Shown: positions 44,389-56,424 of the stretch, piece after piece
Layout: the number at the start of each line of letters is the position of its first letter
How positions within the stretch are numbered: the stretch's first letter is position 1
NCBI GenBank assembly: GCA_951804985.1
Contig: OX638132.1
Coordinates: 14,737,529 to 14,801,528 of the forward strand
Origin: Dryomyza anilis
Taxonomy: Eukaryota > Arthropoda > Insecta > Diptera > Dryomyzidae
Length of the DNA stretch: 64,000 nucleotides
Direction of reading: 5' to 3'
The notes under the pieces: generated by a model
The model's input: the letters and a program-made list of their open reading frames with translations, nothing else
Told to the model about the DNA's origin: nothing
Databases searched by the model: none
Position numbers and translations under genes: made by a program

Positions 44389-45595
44389 GATTTGTTCTGC
44401 GGGTAAATAAAATTGTTTGTACTTTCGTTTGATTTTATAATAAAAAAAAGTAAAAAATAAATATATTTAATATTTATTTATATGTTTATAATTTATTTTT
44501 ATATTAATTATTATATATTTTTTTTATTTTTTTTAAATTTAATTATTTTTTTTAATCATTATTTGTTAATTTCCATTTTTGTCATCGTTCATCTTCTGCA
44601 TGGCATCCTATTATGTTTCTGACAAATCAATAATCCGTTTCTACAAACAGCACTAAGCTACCATTATTACTATTATTTAATATTAGACTTTTATAGAAAA
44701 ATGTGTCCAAAAAAGAAGCTGAAGATTATATTACGAGCATTTGTTTGAGTGTTACAGTTTTAAATAATTGAGAATTTTTCACTTACAGAATCTTACAGTT
44801 TGAAAATACCTGAAAATTGCTCCCGGAAATATGCAACATTTTAAGTCAATTCAATTCTTTTAAAAGTTTTCCCTTTCTCACAAAAAGAGTTTTACATTTA
44901 GTATAAATGATTTTAAAATATTTTGCCACACATTGAGGGCAAATGAATTTTCGTTCAGAATAAATAATTTCGTTATTGTAGCAACAATATTTTTTTGTTA
45001 TTTTATATTCATTTTTCAGGTGAAGAAAAATATGTACTTCGCAAAAAATGATTGTTTGCAAAGTATTTGTGGCAAACATTCGAATGTTTGCAATGATTGC
45101 TTGTACGGAATACTTATAGTTCACCAGAAATAATAACTCTGGTCTGCAAACACTTCAAATTTAAAGTATTGGTAACCGACGGTAATTTATTTGTGGTTAA
45201 CATTTTAATTATTTTCATTAAACACTTCATAAGTGTTATTTTAATTAATACTCCTAATCATGTTCAGAACTTCTGGGAAATCCTGTATTTATTTCTTATA
45301 AATACTATATTTTAGTTAGCATTTGGATTAAACACTTCTCATTTGGCACAAATAATAATTATTTCAAGTGTTCAGTGATGCTTGGATTATTCTTTAATAT
45401 TTTGTATTGAATAAATTTCGCTTAGTTATCTTTCATTTTAATGATGTTTAAGAGCAAGTAACTTCATTTTTGTTTTATTTAAGTTTATTGCAAAAAGAAA
45501 ATGCAACATATTTATATACAAAATCTGTTATTTAAATATATAATCTCGAATGAAATCTTCATGTACCTAGTAGAATTTTGTGCCATAATAATTTT
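44389..45595. other. AT-rich intergenic DNA, no gene recognised
   Basis: Contains partly inverted TTTGCAAACA-like words near 45050-45150. Open frames on both strands at 44846-45315 overlap each other, lack motifs and have AT-driven composition. Confidence 0.45.
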
Positions 45596-47071
45596 ATAGC
45601 TGGACCCGTTCACAGCTTCGCCCGTGCAAAGTTTTTGTAATTATAAAACTATATCGTTCATAAAGTGTGGATACATTTACGCCCCTTTTTAGTGCATGTC
45701 TACGTCGCCTTTTCCCGCCCATATTGATCATAGTGCCATGACTCTATTTCCAATCTCGATCACATTCCACGTGACTATTAACATTTTTAAAAATGATCCT
45801 TTGTTTCGACTTGTACAACTCTGCTCTTATTAAGTCAGGAGTTTTAGCATTTTTAAAATTTTTGTTATATGGGAGGTGTCTCGTCCCATTGTCCAATTCC
45901 GTCCAAATTCTACGCAGGGCTCTCCACTCCTAAAAAATCGATTCTTTTTTTTTTGGATTTCATCCACTTAAAAATTCCAAGATTTTTGGATTTATTTTAT
46001 TTTTGAACATTTTTCGAATTATAACTAAGGAAATATATTTGTGGTTTTCAGGGTACAATTTATGTTTTAAAAATTTAAGAATTTGATATAAATCACCAAA
46101 TCGAAAATAATTATTTGAACCACTGCTGGATGAAATCTCTGGTGAAGATGGTAATGAAATGATTCATATATTATATTAGCCAACATACATATTACCCAAC
46201 TTAGGCCTTTATGTAGATCCAAATAATTTAATGATGTAGTCGCCGAAACCATGGATTTAAATCAAGTCAATTCTATGACAATTTTTGAAGCAGTAGATAT
46301 TGATTGAATCTAATAGGATCTGAAGAAAACGGCTTCCAGATCCAAGACGGTGATTTTTTTTTACAAAGTATCCGGATTTTTTTCCAGCCCTGATTCTATG
46401 TGACAATTACAATGTTTAATATAATCTTTTGTTTCGATTTTTTAAACTCTGCACTTAGTAGGTAAAGAGTAATAGCAAATTTTAAGGTTTTTTTTTAGTA
46501 TGGGAGGTGCCACGACCCATTGTCCAATCCCGTCCATATTCGACGTGATGATCGGAGTTTTAAATATGAACATTTGATTTGATTTTTATAACTCTACCTT
46601 TAGTATGTCACGATGTTCCACGCCCCTTTTGTATAAAGATACCACGCACCTTTATACAATCCCGGCCACATTCTACGTGACGATTTTACTTTTTAATATG
46701 AACCTTTGTTCCAATTTACATAACTCTGGTCAGGAGTTATAGCATATATATATAGTTATACAGATATTTTGAATTAAAAGTTTAGTTTTGCCACGCCCAT
46801 GTTTGTACCTTAGGAGGAAAGTTTCCAAAAATCCCTTCGTAGTGCGCTCTCACGTCGGGAAATCAACAACCATTTCAAATTTCAAGTTCCTAGGGTCAAA
46901 TATAGATTTTTTCGATTTTCCGGCTTTTACTTTGGGTTTTTCCGACTTTTTCCTAAACCACTCTTGCATTGACACGAACAAAATACAAAAAGAATCAGGC
47001 AAATCCAACAGTTCGTTCTCCCGTGATGCTTTGGCACACACAGGACATTTCATTTTTATATATATAGAAGA
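45596..47071 (-). mobile_element. Non-autonomous Helitron (copy A-hel), second family, interrupted
   Basis: On the minus strand it begins, after an A, TCTTCTATATATATAAAAAT and ends ...GGTCCAGCTAT, where the expected CTAG has become CTAT. Internally about four diverged modules of roughly 120 bp repeat CCCATTGTCCAATCCCGTCC then ATTC-ACGTGA and AACTCT. Length is 1.48 kb, of which 478 bp is an inserted hAT-type element. Its 3' end (GGTCCAGCTA) is shared with the B-hel/C-hel family but the body is not. No Rep/helicase frame. Confidence 0.8.
45915..46392. mobile_element. hAT-type MITE inside Helitron A, 8-bp target duplication
   Basis: Ends CAGGGCTCTCCA and, reverse-complemented, CAGGGCTGGAAA. Flanks ATTCTACG (45907-45914) and ATTCTATG (46393-46400) match at 7 of 8 bases. 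The flanking word ATTCTACGTGA is the Helitron's own repeated module, so the insertion post-dates the Helitron. No transposase frame. Confidence 0.85.
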
Positions 47072-49099
47072 TAGAAGATAGATAGATTAAGATCTCTTTA
47101 AGAATTTAATAATATTGCTTTGAATAAATTGTTGAATTTTGTATATCAAGGTTTAAATTTAAAAAAATGTCCTATATTGTTTTAAAATGATATTTATATA
47201 TACATAGTATAAGTATATTTATAAATTGTTGAAATTAAAATATTGTATAATATTTAATATAGTCTGTAAGGAATTGTTATCCAAAGACTAAAATTAAATG
47301 AAATGAAATTGCATTAGACACAGACAAATTTTGATTGCAAATAACAATATTTTGCTTAATACTCATTGAAGACCATGTAGTTTCAAGTTGTTAATCAGAA
47401 AATTGTATCAATATTGGTTTTTACTCATTTAAAGATTAATTATTATAAATTTAAACACTTAGACTAAATGAGTAGTTGCAAAATATGTTTCAGGCAAACA
47501 TGTATCTGTGTGGAAACATTAGATGTCTTTATGATATAATCAATTTTAAAATCTTGTTTGTCTCAAATAAGAAGTCAAATTTTATAGTTTGGTACAAATA
47601 TTAAACGTATCATTTTTATTTGTTTTTGCAAATAATTTTGTCAAACATTTCAAGTATATGTTTTCATTATTGTTTGCACCAAACAAGTTAATTCTTTGTG
47701 AGTGTGAAATTGAATATATTCGGTTGCTCTAATTAGGACTATTTTGTTTATTCCAAAGCTTTGTAATAAATGTGACATTTTTTGATTAGTTCCATTCAAT
47801 AGTTTAGTAAATTTATAAAAATTCAATTGATTTGGTTAATCATTCTAATGGCATATTAGGTTTTTAAATTCATCAAATTATAGGGTTTTTGAATAAAAAA
47901 TATTTGATTCATTTAAGCGCTACAACGATGATAATAGAACTTATAAAATAGGACTTATAAAAAGACTTATATTGTTTATTGTTTTAAATAACTTTGAATA
48001 ATGTTTAAATTTCAACTTATTATAAATAATCAATTCAATGTTGAATTACCCTATGAATATTTACTAAAAATGAGGTACTTTATTAGCACCCACATTTTAT
48101 TGAGTAAAAATTTAAGTTGAATTCGTTTTCATTGAGAAAAATAATTTTCTAAATAAAAATAAACAAATACAAATATATATGTTGTTTTTGCAATTTTATT
48201 TTGGTTTGGATTTTGTTTTGTTTTCATTAGTATTTTTTTATTTAATAAATAAAACTTAAATAAATAAAACGAAATTTAATTAGATAAATTGCACAAATAT
48301 CGTTAATTTCGGGTACCAGGTGAGGGAAGGGCAGGCCTCTTATTCATGTACGAATAATTTTGAGTAGAACAGAAATACCTTAAGTTTCGGTTTAGTGTCG
48401 AAATAAAAAATGCATGAAAAAGGTTAACCGAAAATTTTCGCATGTGCTCAAAGTGCAAAAAGCAGCAACATGAAAATTCCAAAAAAATATGTTTCTCGTT
48501 CAACTTAGTAAACTGAAAGGACTGACAGCCACCACCGTCTCAAGGTGATAAAATTTACATTTTACAGTGCATCCTTGACTAGTAAAAATGTTAAAAAAAG
48601 TGTATAGTAAAAAGTTTTGCCGAATTTAAATAATTGAAAAAAAAAATACTTTAAATGAAAAAAAAATAAAATATATTGATTTCTAGAAATGTGTACAAGC
48701 AGTAAAAATATCAAATAAATAGCTAAATTTATAATTAAATAAAAACCAGAAAAAAAATCAAACAAAATAAGTGAAAATCAAAAATGCAAAATGAAATAAA
48801 ATCAAAAAGAAACAAAATTTTAAAATTATATAACTCACAATAAAAAATATTAAAATATTTAAAAATAATTTATATTTATATGGACAATTAAAGCCATATA
48901 TTAAATAAGTTAACATATTAGAAACAACAAAGAAATATAATAAATACCTAAAATAAACACATTGAAAAGTCAATTTAATTTTTGTTTAAAATTGTGAAAC
49001 GCCAAGTTCAAGTCCATAATACAAGTTATATGCTACGATAATTTCAAATGCAGATGCCAAACAGTCGCCAAAGAGTTTAATACACAAAAGTAAGTAAAA
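47072..49099. other. AT-rich intergenic DNA, no gene recognised
   Basis: 48300-48560 is a little less AT-rich (GGGTACCAGGTGAGGGAAGG, GACAGCCACCACCGTCTC) but has no credible frame; a CAG|GTGAGG donor-like site there has no matching exon. The rest shows nothing. Confidence 0.4.
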
Positions 49100-49770
49100 T
49101 AATAGAAGAACCTTAGGTAAAGTGGGTGGGACATGGGGTTATGTGGGAAATTGCAATTTGTGAACATGTTTTTGTAGATAAAATAAGAAAAACATTTGTC
49201 AAGTGCTTCTTAGTATGGCATCAATTTTTCCATCCAAGATTAAAATCAAATTAATACCTCTCTATTGCATTTCTAGAACAAGTGAAAAATAATGTTTTTG
49301 AACGTAAAAGAGCTGGCTTTTATCGTTTTTAATTAAGACTTTTTGTTGAAAATATTTGCATATTCTATATCGTCGTTGTAGAACAAAAGTGCACCAAATA
49401 TATTTTTATAAAAAACTTAATTTTCGAGTTTGTTGATAAATATTATAAAAAGTATTTGATGCATTTTCAAAATTAAAAAGTCAACTAATAGATTTACATT
49501 TTTTTTATCATGTATCAAATAAAAAAAATTGAGATCCTCGATGAAAAATTGCCAGATTTATAAAGATTTTTGTAAATGAATATTTGGCATTTTGAAAATC
49601 TATATGGTGACTTTTTGTTCTACAACGACGATATTTTTTGATATACAAACGGATTTTGCAAACGATTTTTAACAATGCTTAAATGGTGCTCAGTTATATT
49701 TAAATTGCGATATTGTGGCAAAGTGGGAAACATTTTTTAGGGTAAAGTGGGAAGCATAATTTAAGCATTG
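49100..49770. repeat. Dispersed repeat related to 24960-26225, split by MITE B3
   Basis: 49115-49285 (GGGACATGGGGTTATGTGGG, AAGTGCTTCTTAGTATGG) is the reverse complement of 26040-26225. After the MITE it continues with GGCAAAGTGGGAAACATTTT and GGTAAAGTGGGAAGCAT. Class unknown. Confidence 0.55.
49377..49634. mobile_element. Foldback MITE, TIR TCGTCGTTGTAGAAC (copy B3)
   Basis: Opens ATATCGTCGTTGTAGAACAA, closes TTGTTCTACAACGACGATAT, arms fold along their length, TA outside each TCGTCG. Same family as B1 and B2 40 kb away. Confidence 0.92.
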
Positions 49771-50082
49771 TTTGTTGTAATTTTAGTAAAAATATTTTGT
49801 TATTTGAATTATTTAATTGGTTTAGCCAGAAAAAAAAACAAAATAGTGCCAACCAACATTTTGACTTCACCTGAATTCCAGAAGAAAGTCGAGAAGGTGA
49901 AATTGGTGAAATTTTGTAATTTTTAGTATTCTCTATATTTAATTATAAAAAATGGTTTTAAAATTCATGTAAAGAAAATTCAATTTAGAACAAATATTAC
50001 TAAATATTCTTTAATATTATAATTCCATGCATTACATTGCATCTTCTATATCTTATTACTTCATTTGGGATTTGCCTTACTA

Positions 50083-50479
50083 TCCCAGCAGGAAATGGCA
50101 TCATTGATGACAAAGTCATTGATGATGAATCGAGGACATTGAAAAATTTGTCATTGATGAATATGTCTACAACAATTTCATAAAGGACATTGCATTAAAA
50201 ATGTCATGCACCATTTGTCATATATACATATGTGAATGACATTGTGAAAATCCGTCATTGATGAAATGTTATTTATGAAAATTAACATTCACGTGACATG
50301 CCCCTAAATGCAAATGCAATGTGAAATGCATACAACATGCTACATCATGCATGAATCGAAAGACATTAGATTGAAAATGTCATCAATGCTTTGCAGGTCG
50401 AAAATGCTATCGGTCATCGATGTTTCTGACCTGACATGGGGAATCATTGAGGAATCATTGGTGGCATTTCCTGCTGGGA
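50083..50479. mobile_element. MITE, TIR TCCCAGCAGGAAATG
   Basis: About 397 bp. TCCCAGCAGGAAATGGCATC is mirrored by GGTGGCATTTCCTGCTGGGA. Inside, ATTGATGA / GTCATTGATGA words recur at least five times. AT on each side of CCCAG...CTGGG could be a 2-bp duplication. Superfamily unknown. Confidence 0.82.
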
Positions 50480-50779
50480 TGTCATTTGACATTTTTCTCC
50501 TTGTCTCTCTATAAAAGTTGTATATAAAAATATATTTTCTAAATTTGTGAATATACCATATACCAGCTAATTAGACTTTGAATGTTTTTAATGTTATACC
50601 ATTTTTGGATTTCTTATATTCAGTCAAATTTTGGTACAGATCAAAACGATCCTATCCCGAGTTAAAACCACAAATGTTCTTAGCATAAGTGAAAAATTTT
50701 AAAAATTTGCAATTCTTAGTATTTATGAAATTTTGAAGTTTATGAATTTTGTAATTTTATCAAGTTTTCTCCTGGCACC

Positions 50780-51440
50780 AATACGAGTAGCGATAGATGG
50801 TGTTTTTTAAGAACAACATTCCATCAATTATGGAGTTCTGTCATAGCCCCGTTTTCAAGTATTTTAAAAGACCTTCTGTCATTGACCCAGAATCCAATTC
50901 ACTCCTTTACTGATGACAGTTACATTTGTCATTCATATTCATTCAACAAACTATTTGAAGATTGAGAGTGAAAGACACACCAAGAATGACACCTTCAATA
51001 ATAACTTTCGACAATTTCCGAATGGGGTCTTGGAAATAAAGTTAATTATAATGCAAGCAAGACTCATGACGGCTTGACGGCTTTTACACTCTATGATTCA
51101 GCGTATGAGGGAATACAGTTTGCATATATAGGCAGGGGCTTCAAAATTTTCTTTTGAATAACTGGACCGAATGCAATGTATGGAAATATTTCATCCTCTA
51201 TTGATTCTCTTGAGCACTGAGAGACACTACGGAGTGTAAACATGATTTCAACAGTTCGTATGTTCTCTCATTCTACTCGAACCAAGCCTCTCACTCGGCC
51301 CTCAACACAGACAATTCGTTCTGCGATAGCACAATACGTTTATGGAACAATCTGCCTGCATCTACAATTCTCGACATTTTTGATATTGACAAATTCAAAA
51401 TGCCTTAGTGCATTTATTGGTAAACAATTTTTATTTTAAT
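50780..51440 (+). pseudogene. Relic of a non-LTR retrotransposon reverse transcriptase (3' end of ORF2)
   Basis: Several frames, joined only by frameshifts, read as the end of a LINE reverse transcriptase. ...DLLSLTQNPIHSFTDDSYIC has the catalytic F/Y-x-D-D box as FTDD at 50906-50917. WGLGNKVNYNASKT at 51023-51064 is thumb-like. IRLWNNLPAS at 51334-51363, followed by FDIDKFKMP and a stop at 51406-51408, is the typical LINE ORF2 tail. The N-terminal part, endonuclease and poly(A) tail are not seen. The family (jockey/CR1/R1-like) is not assigned. Dead copy. Confidence 0.8.
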
Positions 51441-51948
51441 GAAAATTCTAATAGTTCTGAAGATGGCTCATATAAATTTTAAATTTTTTGCACAATAATT
51501 CAAATTTTGCACAATAATTAAACATTTGTTAAATTCTTATATGAAAAATTGATTTCTCTAAATAGCTAAAGACTAAAATATCGTGAAACTTAAATATTTT
51601 TTCAATTTTTATTGTGTAGTGTGCAAAAACTTAAATTAATTCTGATTAATAATTTTTTTTATATGAATTTTGAAATTTAATTATGCAGCAATATTTAGTT
51701 TGCATTTATTTTTGGAATTAAAATAATTTGAAACATTAAATATTCCATTTTACTGTTTTTAATGGTACCAGCAATGTTAGCATTGTCAAATGTCAGTATT
51801 GACATATTCCGTTTTTACTTTAATGTTGCCGCATTGCAATAAAATGCACTTCAACGGCAATATCCAAACTGTATCATATGCCGACTAATAAGGCGGACAG
51901 ATTAACATCTCGAAATGGCTGTAAGATCGAGCATCTTAAGCGCCGCCG

Positions 51949-53131
51949 CACAGTGTGCCCAAACGCTCTTAAATCGGGTGAAATTCAGTATTGTCGGAAC
52001 CACTCAACCGATTTTAAAAATTTAAAAAGTGTTGTACAGAGAGAACTTAAGTTTTGAAATTGGAGTTTGTATCTTTAATAGTTATGGAGATAAAAATCAG
52101 TAAAGTTGAAAATTTGTTCATGAAAAATCTTTCAAAAATTGTAAAAAATCCAAAAGTTATCCGATTTTTAAAATTCATTTGTTTGTGGAAAGTTTACATT
52201 GAGATCTAAAAAACATATGCTTACATGAGAAAATATCTTGTTTATTTTTAAAGATATAGACTTGAACATGATTTTTGTTTTAATTTTTGAAGACTTTGGT
52301 TTACGTATTTTTACATAGATTGTACATTTTATCATGAAATCAAAATATGAGTAAGGGACTTTTATAAACAATTAATACATAAATCATAAACTGAAAACCG
52401 TTTTCAAATATCTCAAGTGGTTTATTAAATATATAATTGTAAAGTCGAACATTTTTTTTATTTCCCATTTTTTTCATTTTTTTTTTTTTGGAAAATTTTA
52501 CTTTTACGGAAATCTCCGTAAGTATTTTTTTTCTTGAGTAACTTGTACTTTTGTTATATTTTTTTGATAGATAACATTATTTAGAATCTTATAAATGATA
52601 AAACTTATCCAAAATATATTTATCCAATCTGGCAACACTGGTCAAAGTTCAAGTTTTTTTTTTACTTTGACCCCCTCCAAAAAAGTATGTGCAGGGCAGT
52701 ATTTTTTCCCAAAATACTCATTTTTTGAAGAGACTTATGTCGAATTCCATGGCACTTCAGTTGTTGCCCTATTCTAGCAGTTGTTGCACTGATAAATTTT
52801 GATAGGGCAATAACTGCTAGATTAGTTGGGCAAAAAATAAGTAAGGGTCAAAAATACGTAGAAATAACTCGCCCTTAAAACTGCTTTGAAAACTTTTTTT
52901 AAAAATCGGATAACTTTTGGATTTTTTATAATTTTTGAAAGATTTTTCATGAAAAAATGTTCAGCTTTACTGATTTTTATCTCCTTAACTATTAAAGATG
53001 CAAACTCCAATTTCAAAACTTAAGTTCTCTCAAGTTCTCTCTGTATAACACTTTTTAAATTTTTAAAATCGGTTGAGTGGTTCCGACAATACTGAATTTC
53101 ACCCGATATAAGAGCGTTTGGGCACACTGTT
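51949..53131. mobile_element. Long-TIR element with CACAGTG termini, Transib-like
   Basis: 1,183 bp. The left arm (51949-52172) starts CACAGTGTGCCCAAACGCTC; the right arm (about 52895-53131) is its diverged reverse complement and ends GGGCACACTGTT. TIRs are about 230 bp (shared CTCAACCGATTTTAAAAATT, TAACTTTTGGATTTTTTA). Flanking pentamers are CGCCG (51944-51948) and CGGCG (53132-53136). Known Transib transposons have a CACWRTG-type heptamer and 5-bp duplications of CGNCG form; both fit apart from one base each. A smaller inverted pair (CTAGCAGTTGTTGC / GCAATAACTGCTAG) sits in the centre. No transposase frame. Confidence 0.75.
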
Positions 53132-53192
53132 CGGCGGATGCGTAATATACAATATTATTAATTTTTAGCTGGGCTCATAATGCGTTTTAGAT

Positions 53193-53945
53193 ATATGGAC
53201 ATTTCCAGAAAATTTTGTCAGGTCAGTAACTTTGAAAAAAGTGAAGTTTAAAGTCTTGAATAAAAATCAAAAAAAAAAATATTTATCACAAAAAAGAAAA
53301 ATTATATAAACCTTAAGAAAAACCTCTGGATATTCGAATAGTACATCACTTTTTATTTTGTATTAATGATTATTAATATTTCCAGATATAAAATTATTTT
53401 TAGCAAAAAATTGTAGTGAAAATTTGCATACACAACGTCCGAAAAAATTCTGTGATTTATTACGAAAAAACTATAAACTTTAGAAACAAAGTGTACTTAT
53501 ACAAAAATAAAGTAAATCATCCCAGCTATCTTTATAAACTATTTAAAAAAATAATTTTTACGCAAAAAGTATTTTTAGAAAAAGTACAAAAAAAATGTGT
53601 CCAGTCCGGAATTTTCTGTGATTTATTATAAAAAAAAAACTATAAAACTTGAAAACAATGTGTAAATACAGAAATAAAGCAAAGCACATAATTTCAGCTA
53701 TTTTCTAAAATAATTCAATAAAATATTCATAAGAACCTCAACATGCACCTCCGTTTTTGTCCCGTCCGGAACGACAACTATTTTATTTATATTTTTAGAT
53801 CTTCCATGTAGAATTCTCTAATTTTTTACATATGTTTAGGCCTATTTAAATACTATTAATCAAGTAAATTCATTAATTTTCCTACGAAATATTAAAGTTT
53901 TAAGCGAACGAATATCCCATCCGGAAGTCCAGGAAATGCTCATAT
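53193..53945 (-). mobile_element. E1-family element (copy E1d)
   Basis: Right end reverse-complemented reads ATATGAGCATTTCCTGG, left end ATATATGGACATTTCC: both termini survive. Spaced CCGGAC/GTCCGG motifs at about 53441, 53606, 53763 and 53920. About 750 bp without coding frame. Confidence 0.85.
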
Positions 53946-54669
53946 GTGCCAAATATTAAAAGCAAATAATAGTTAAAAAATTAATTTTATAATTTTCTGT
54001 AAAAAAAGCAAAAAATTTGAGAAATTTTGAGTAGCATATTAAATTAGTACCATATTTTGCGAACGGGCAAAAAAATAAAAATAAGCAGCAAAAATTCCAT
54101 CTTTGTTTGTGATAGTTTTATAATTTGAAAACGATGCTGATTGTTCAAACGATTTTTCCGAATGAAAATATTTTATGCAAAAACAGAAAATATTGAAAAC
54201 ATAAAACACTATTTACAAAATTATTTAAAATTAAGAAAGTAGAAAATGATAAAGCACACAATTGACGGCATAAATTGCATTGACTAGTGTGATATGTTTT
54301 CAAAGGACACATGTGGAGAATAGTTTTTTTATTTATTTATTTTACAATGGTTTTCGTTAATTCTTTGAACTAAAAAATGTTGGCGAAAACAAATATGCAG
54401 TTGATTAAATATTAATTAAAAGAAAAATAAAGGATTTCTATTTGAGAATAATAAAATATTTTTGTGTAAAAGGCATTGTTTAATTTTTTTAAAAAACTTT
54501 TTATAAATTCCATCGAATAACACTCAACAGTATTTTTACTATGGATTGCCCAAAATCTATAGATTTCCCAATTCTATTTAACTCGCAGGTGATGAGTTTT
54601 CCATGTACTGTTTTTAATAAAATTGCATTCGCATTGCAAGCTACTTCACCCAATACTTAGAATAAAAAT
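53946..54669. other. AT-rich intergenic DNA, no gene recognised
   Basis: No repeat boundary, RNA gene or coding frame seen. Confidence 0.45.
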
Positions 54670-54925
54670 AGGTAGCTCAGTGGTTAGTGCGTTGGACTGC
54701 GAGCCGAAAGGTCGCCGGTTCAAGCCTGGACTGGGGCTAACAACATCTTTTCATAGAAACATTTTTCTATACCGCGCTACCTCTCGGCAGTAAATGGCAA
54801 ACCTCCGAGAGTAAAAAAATTGCCTAAGAAAAGCTCTCACTCGCCGTTCGGATTCGGGAATAACCTGTAGGTCCCACCACTTTGGGTACAAATATAACAC
54901 GTAGTAGTGCCAAACTATTATTATT
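54670..54925 (+). mobile_element. tRNA-derived SINE, best preserved head (copy S5)
   Basis: Box A TAGCTCAGTGG near 54673, box B GGTTCAAGCC near 54717, then the full body and a (ATT)n tail ending near 54925. Nearly identical to S1 over their shared first 140 bp, so both are recent. Clear flanking duplication was not found. Confidence 0.88.
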
Positions 54926-55413
54926 ATAGTTAAAAAAAAAAAAAACAGAAACTCAATGTTTCTTTAAATTGTCAAGAATATTTTTAGTATAGGTACTACT
55001 GCCAATATACATAAACGTTTTAAGAGATATTAGGATATAAACTCGGAAATTTAAATTTATTTAGAACTTTCTTGTTTTTTTTTAGCATTTAAAATTTAGA
55101 ACCTAATGATATACATCAAAATGATTTATGGTTATCCAGAGCAGGGGGTTGTGTGCTCTATCAACCCAGTTTCCGACAAAAACTATTAAAATTTAAAATG
55201 CTTGTATATTTTACATACAAATTATTAAAAAAAAACAGCCGTTTTTAACCGAATTCTGAGTATGCAATCAGATTGGAAGTATTAGTATTTTTGTTGAAAA
55301 TTGATTGTATAAACCAAAATTAAGTTCTCAGGGAATATTTTAAAAAGTGGATCAATTTGAAAAATGTTAGTAATTTTGTTAATTAGTTTGAAATATGCTC
55401 TAGATAACCAATC
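54926..55413. other. AT-rich DNA with old repeat fragments, no gene recognised
   Basis: Contains CTGAGTATGCAATCAGATTG near 55257, a word also found near 5650 and 57285, so part of an old dispersed repeat. Confidence 0.4.
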
Positions 55414-56273
55414 TAGGGATGTCCATCTGAAAAAACATCGATGTTTTGCTCGATATAATACATCGACTCGTTACATCGATGTTTTCCGATGTATCGAACA
55501 AAAACATCGATGTTTTCGATGCATCGAATGAAAAATTATTAGGTACAAAAATTAAATTTTGATGAAGATTTTATAAGTTTTTATGCGTTTTTATATGTCA
55601 AAATATGTCAAATAACCAAAATAAAATATAATATAATAATAATAGTTTATTACTACAGTCCTATAAGAACTTATGCCGAGCTCTCTCACCATTTTGAGTT
55701 GTGCGTGTTATATTTGTACTCAAAGTGGTGGGACCTACAGTTTATTGCCGAATCCGAACGGCGGATGAGAGCTTTTCTTAGGCAATGTTTTACTCTCGTA
55801 GGTTTGCCATTTACTGCCGAGAGGTAGCGCGGTATAGAAAAATGTTTCTATGAAAAGATGTTGTTAGCCCCCAGTCCAGGCTTGAACCGGGGACCTTACG
55901 GCTAAAATAAAATATATTAGGTTAAAATAGATAAATGTTTGACTTGAAACATTTTCTTATTATACAAACTAATTATGGCGTTGGAAATCAAAAATTTCTA
56001 AGACCATGCTCTAGAAAAACACGAAAATCATGTATGAAGCAAATGGCAATTTAAAGTGTTTAATTTCAAAAAGAATTCCATAAATAATCAAATTTAATTA
56101 AATTTAGCTAGTTTCGATTTGCAAATATGAATTTAAAAGTGGTTCGATATATCAAAAAAAAAACATTGATGTTTCGAATAGATTCTGAGACTTATATTGC
56201 ATCGGAAAACATCGATGTATCGAAGCAATATATCGAGTGTTTTTAAAACATCGATGTATTTTGGACATCCCTA
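55414..56273. mobile_element. hAT-type MITE, 8-bp target duplication, carrying a SINE
   Basis: Left end TAGGGATGTCCATCTGA, right end reverse-complemented TAGGGATGTCCAAAATA. Flanks AACCAATC (55406-55413) and AATCAATC (56274-56281) agree at 7 of 8 bases. Both subterminal regions are packed with ACATCGATGT palindromes and TCGATGTATCGA words. Without the SINE (and its duplication) the element would be about 575 bp. Confidence 0.9.
55631..55903 (-). mobile_element. tRNA-derived SINE, 5' truncated, perfect 13-bp target duplication (copy S6)
   Basis: Flanked by AAAATAAAATATA at 55618-55630 and 55904-55916, identical. On the minus strand the copy starts AGCCGTAAGGTCCCCGGTTC: it keeps box B but has lost box A, then has the complete body and an (ATT)n tail. 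Perfect duplication and intact body indicate a recent insertion; without box A it should be unable to transcribe itself. Confidence 0.95.
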
Positions 56274-56424
56274 AATCAATCATCATTTTTTTGCCTAAAT
56301 GGTATAAAAAAATATTATAAAAAACTTAATTTTCCAAATTTATATTCAATTATCTTAAAAACATATATTTGTACCACAATTTGTATATTTTTAAATTTAC
56401 AAATGACATCGTATTACCGATCTG

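Noticed and set aside
46788..47081. 97-codon plus and 67-codon minus-strand frames
   Set aside because: Lie in the 5' part of the reversed Helitron, a non-coding region shared with other insect Helitrons as far as I know; no Rep or helicase motif.
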